DNA of 64,000 nucleotides from Gracilimonas sp031581265. GTDB taxonomy: Bacteria; Bacteroidota; Rhodothermia; Balneolales; Balneolaceae. Below are positions 62,566 through 64,000 of the stretch, in pieces. Numbering within the stretch: position 1 is the stretch's first letter; each line of letters opens with the position of its first letter. The translations under genes and the position numbers were made by a program. The stretch is from the NCBI RefSeq assembly GCF_031581265.1, contig NZ_JAVLBQ010000002.1:124001-188000 (forward strand), in the 5' to 3' direction. The notes beneath the pieces are model-generated. The model was given only the letters and a program-made list of their open reading frames with translations. It had not been told where the DNA came from and made no database searches.

Positions 62566-62622
62566 TTGTGAAATTCTTTGAATACATTAGAAGTGAATGT
62601 TATAAACCATGTAGGTCTAATT

Positions 62623-63087
62623 ATGAGATATCAGTTCAGAGCACCTTGGGATTGGTTGTTAAGAGGTATTACCGGTGGTGTAATATTACTTTTTGCAGTG
62701 CTGAATTATGCCACACCAAATCTTTTTGTGGCAATACTCCTATGGAGCATTGTTCTTGGTTGTGCGGCATTTGGAGTGTATGGGTACAGCATTCAGGATG
62801 GAAAACTTAAAATTCTGCGGCTTGGCTGGTCTACAGACATAAGCTTGTCTGAGATATCAAACATCGAAAATAAGCCCAATGCCATGATGGGCTCACTGAG
62901 AAGGTTTGGCATAGGAGGGCTTTTCGGTTATATCGGGAATTTCAGCAATAGTATTTTGGGGCGGTATAAAGCATATGCAACTCATACAAAAAGAACGGTA
63001 GTCTTAGATGTTGGAACAGAGCAAATTGTAATTTCCCCGGACGATCCTGCAGCCTTTATTGAAGCAGTAGTAGAAACTCAAAAATAA
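62623..63087 (+). CDS. Membrane protein with a bacterial PH-like domain
   Basis: A 154-residue protein starting MRYQFRAPWDWLLRG. Two adjacent hydrophobic helices (about 14-32 and 34-55) precede a soluble domain with GYSIQDGKLKILRLGWSTDI and SLSEISNIENKPN, resembling small PH-like domains of bacterial membrane proteins (PF10882-like). No catalytic site is seen. The ATG at 62623 is preferred to a TTG at 62578. Function unknown. Confidence 0.6.
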   Translation: MRYQFRAPWDWLLRGITGGVILLFAVLNYATPNLFVAILLWSIVLGCAAFGVYGYSIQDGKLKILRLGWSTDISLSEISNIENKPNAMMGSLRRFGIGGLFGYIGNFSNSILGRYKAYATHTKRTVVLDVGTEQIVISPDDPAAFIEAVVETQK

Positions 63088-63217
63088 AGATAGCTAATCA
63101 TCCTATAGCTTAGCTTTTAGTAAAATGTAATAAGAATTGCCCTATAACTTTTTGGAACCTCATCTTAAGTCGCTCACTTTTTACAATGGCAACTGAATCT
63201 TAAAACCGGGAAAAGTG

Positions 63218-63814
63218 CTATTTATTTAAACTCGCCAGGGCCTTTTTGATAACTATGGAAGCATCATCACTGCCGGTATCTTTGAGGGCTTTCATAACCG
63301 CTTGCTCCGATTCTTTTTTCTTGAAGCCAAGCGATTCCAGCGCAGAGATAGCTTCACCGGTCACACTTGAGTCAGCGGAACTGGTTGGAGTAACACCGGC
63401 AGATGCGGCATATTCAGCCAGTTTATCTTTTAGCTCTACGATAATACGCTGTGAAGTTTTCTTCCCGATACCCGGCACTTTCGATAATGTAGCATGTTCT
63501 TCATTGGTAATTGCCCCAATAAGTTGATCTGCGGGAAGCCCCGATAGAATAGTAAGTCCAAGTTTGGGGCCTACTCCCTTCACGGTGATAAGTTTTTCAA
63601 ATAGTGCCTTTTCATCCGAAGAGAAGAATCCAAACAGTCGCTGATCGCTGTCAGTGATATGGTGGTAGATAAGCAGTTTTACTTCCGAACCGGCGCTCTC
63701 CAGTTGTTCTTGGGTGATGGATGAGATTTCGACCTCATAGCCCACCCCCTGTACATCAAGGATTACAGCACCTTCTTTTTTCTCTTCAATAAAACCCTTT
63801 AAAAATGCGATCAT
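63218..63814 (-). CDS. ruvA: Holliday junction branch migration protein RuvA
   Basis: RuvA binds four-way DNA junctions as a tetramer and recruits the RuvB motor. The 198-residue protein has the N-terminal OB-fold MIAFLKGFIEEKKEGAVILD, the two helix-hairpin-helix motifs (VKGVGPKLGLTILSGLPADQ and VPGIGKKTSQRIIVELKDKL), and the C-terminal RuvB-binding domain (EAISALESLGFKKKESEQAV). Length is normal. ruvB and ruvC are not in the window. Confidence 0.96.
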   Translation of the reverse strand: MIAFLKGFIEEKKEGAVILDVQGVGYEVEISSITQEQLESAGSEVKLLIYHHITDSDQRLFGFFSSDEKALFEKLITVKGVGPKLGLTILSGLPADQLIGAITNEEHATLSKVPGIGKKTSQRIIVELKDKLAEYAASAGVTPTSSADSSVTGEAISALESLGFKKKESEQAVMKALKDTGSDDASIVIKKALASLNK

Positions 63815-63874
63815 AGTTCCAGCAATTAATTCTTATTTCAATAATTAATTTGAGATAAAGAAAAGCTCTCTGAA

Positions 63875-64000
63875 GTTGTCATCCTGAGCGCTTTAAAAAA
63901 CTATCTAAGCAAACTTGTTAAACGCGAAGGATCTCAACCTTTAATACTAATCAGCCAACTCAAATTTTGGGACCCTTCGCGGGATACAAATGAAACATTA
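63875..64000. repeat. About 150-bp palindromic element, copy D (family 1), cut by window end
   Basis: It begins GTTGTCATCCTGAGCG, then has AAGGATCTCAACC and GGGACCCTTCGCGGGAT, matching the left arm and inner arm of copies A and B. The right terminal arm lies past the window end. Confidence 0.7.

Noticed and set aside
1..64000. CRISPR arrays, rRNA, tRNA, prophage or transposase genes
   Set aside because: I looked for regular direct repeats with spacers, tRNA cloverleaf consensus and integrase/transposase motifs and saw none. A dedicated scan could still find a small RNA.

Overview
The window looks like ordinary chromosome of a Gram-negative, moderately AT-rich bacterium of the Bacteroidota/Rhodothermota/Balneolota neighbourhood, most likely a Balneolaceae-type marine organism. 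That placement is inference. It rests on a PorV/PorQ-like barrel, a stand-alone N-terminal GT5 domain, an HU-plus-SPOR envelope protein beside ExbB/ExbD/TonB, Reg_prop two-component sensors, weak Shine-Dalgarno sites and several upstream TATCTTTG boxes that resemble the Bacteroidota -7 element. No phage, integrase, transposase, CRISPR array, rRNA or tRNA was seen. The left edge cuts cstA, and the right edge cuts a dispersed palindromic repeat.

Layout: 0-4 kb holds cstA (partial), small genes (DUF3820, a membrane protein plus Xre regulator pair, a lipoprotein, a CPBP protease), a truncated DUF4258 toxin-like ORF with its small partner, and purM. The purM-dtd gap (about 4.1-4.6 kb) carries two perfect and at least six one-mismatch DnaA boxes, plus a TAG-TAA-TAG-TAG run placed four bases before a pair of boxes. 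This has the architecture of a bacterial basal unwinding system, so it is a strong candidate for the chromosomal origin. From 4.6 to 23.5 kb nearly everything reads rightward: dtd, a phosphomutase-like metalloenzyme, patatin, glpD, a broken Reg_prop histidine kinase with an intact LuxR-type regulator, nitroreductase, a redoxin, cca, ispE, glgP and mscS.

23.5-30.6 kb is a leftward envelope operon: outer-membrane barrel, short HU-like protein, HU/acidic/TM/SPOR protein, ExbB, ExbD, TonB and an S41 protease lipoprotein. Then follow nadA and nadC, a cysteine desulfurase with a DsbA-like protein, argS, a methyltransferase, SAM hydrolase overlapping dnaN, a PorV-like barrel, a beta-propeller gene with a small secreted Cys-rich peptide, miaA, purS-clpS-purQ, lptB, rhodanese and an N-acyl-D-amino-acid deacylase. 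47.5-52.8 kb has rho and a TPR/barrel/lipoprotein cassette. 52.9-58.3 kb is a glycogen cluster (lone GT5 N-domain, ComA-like phosphosulfolactate synthase, malQ, glgB). The end carries a LolC-like permease, a membrane-anchored MurF-like ligase, a nucleotidyltransferase, a PH-like protein and ruvA.

Gaps between genes hold three kinds of repeat: about 150-bp GTCAT...ATGAC palindromic elements (four copies), about 90-bp GC-rich palindromes (two copies), and short near-perfect hairpins built from simple phrases. All functional calls come from reading the translated sequence. No database search was run.
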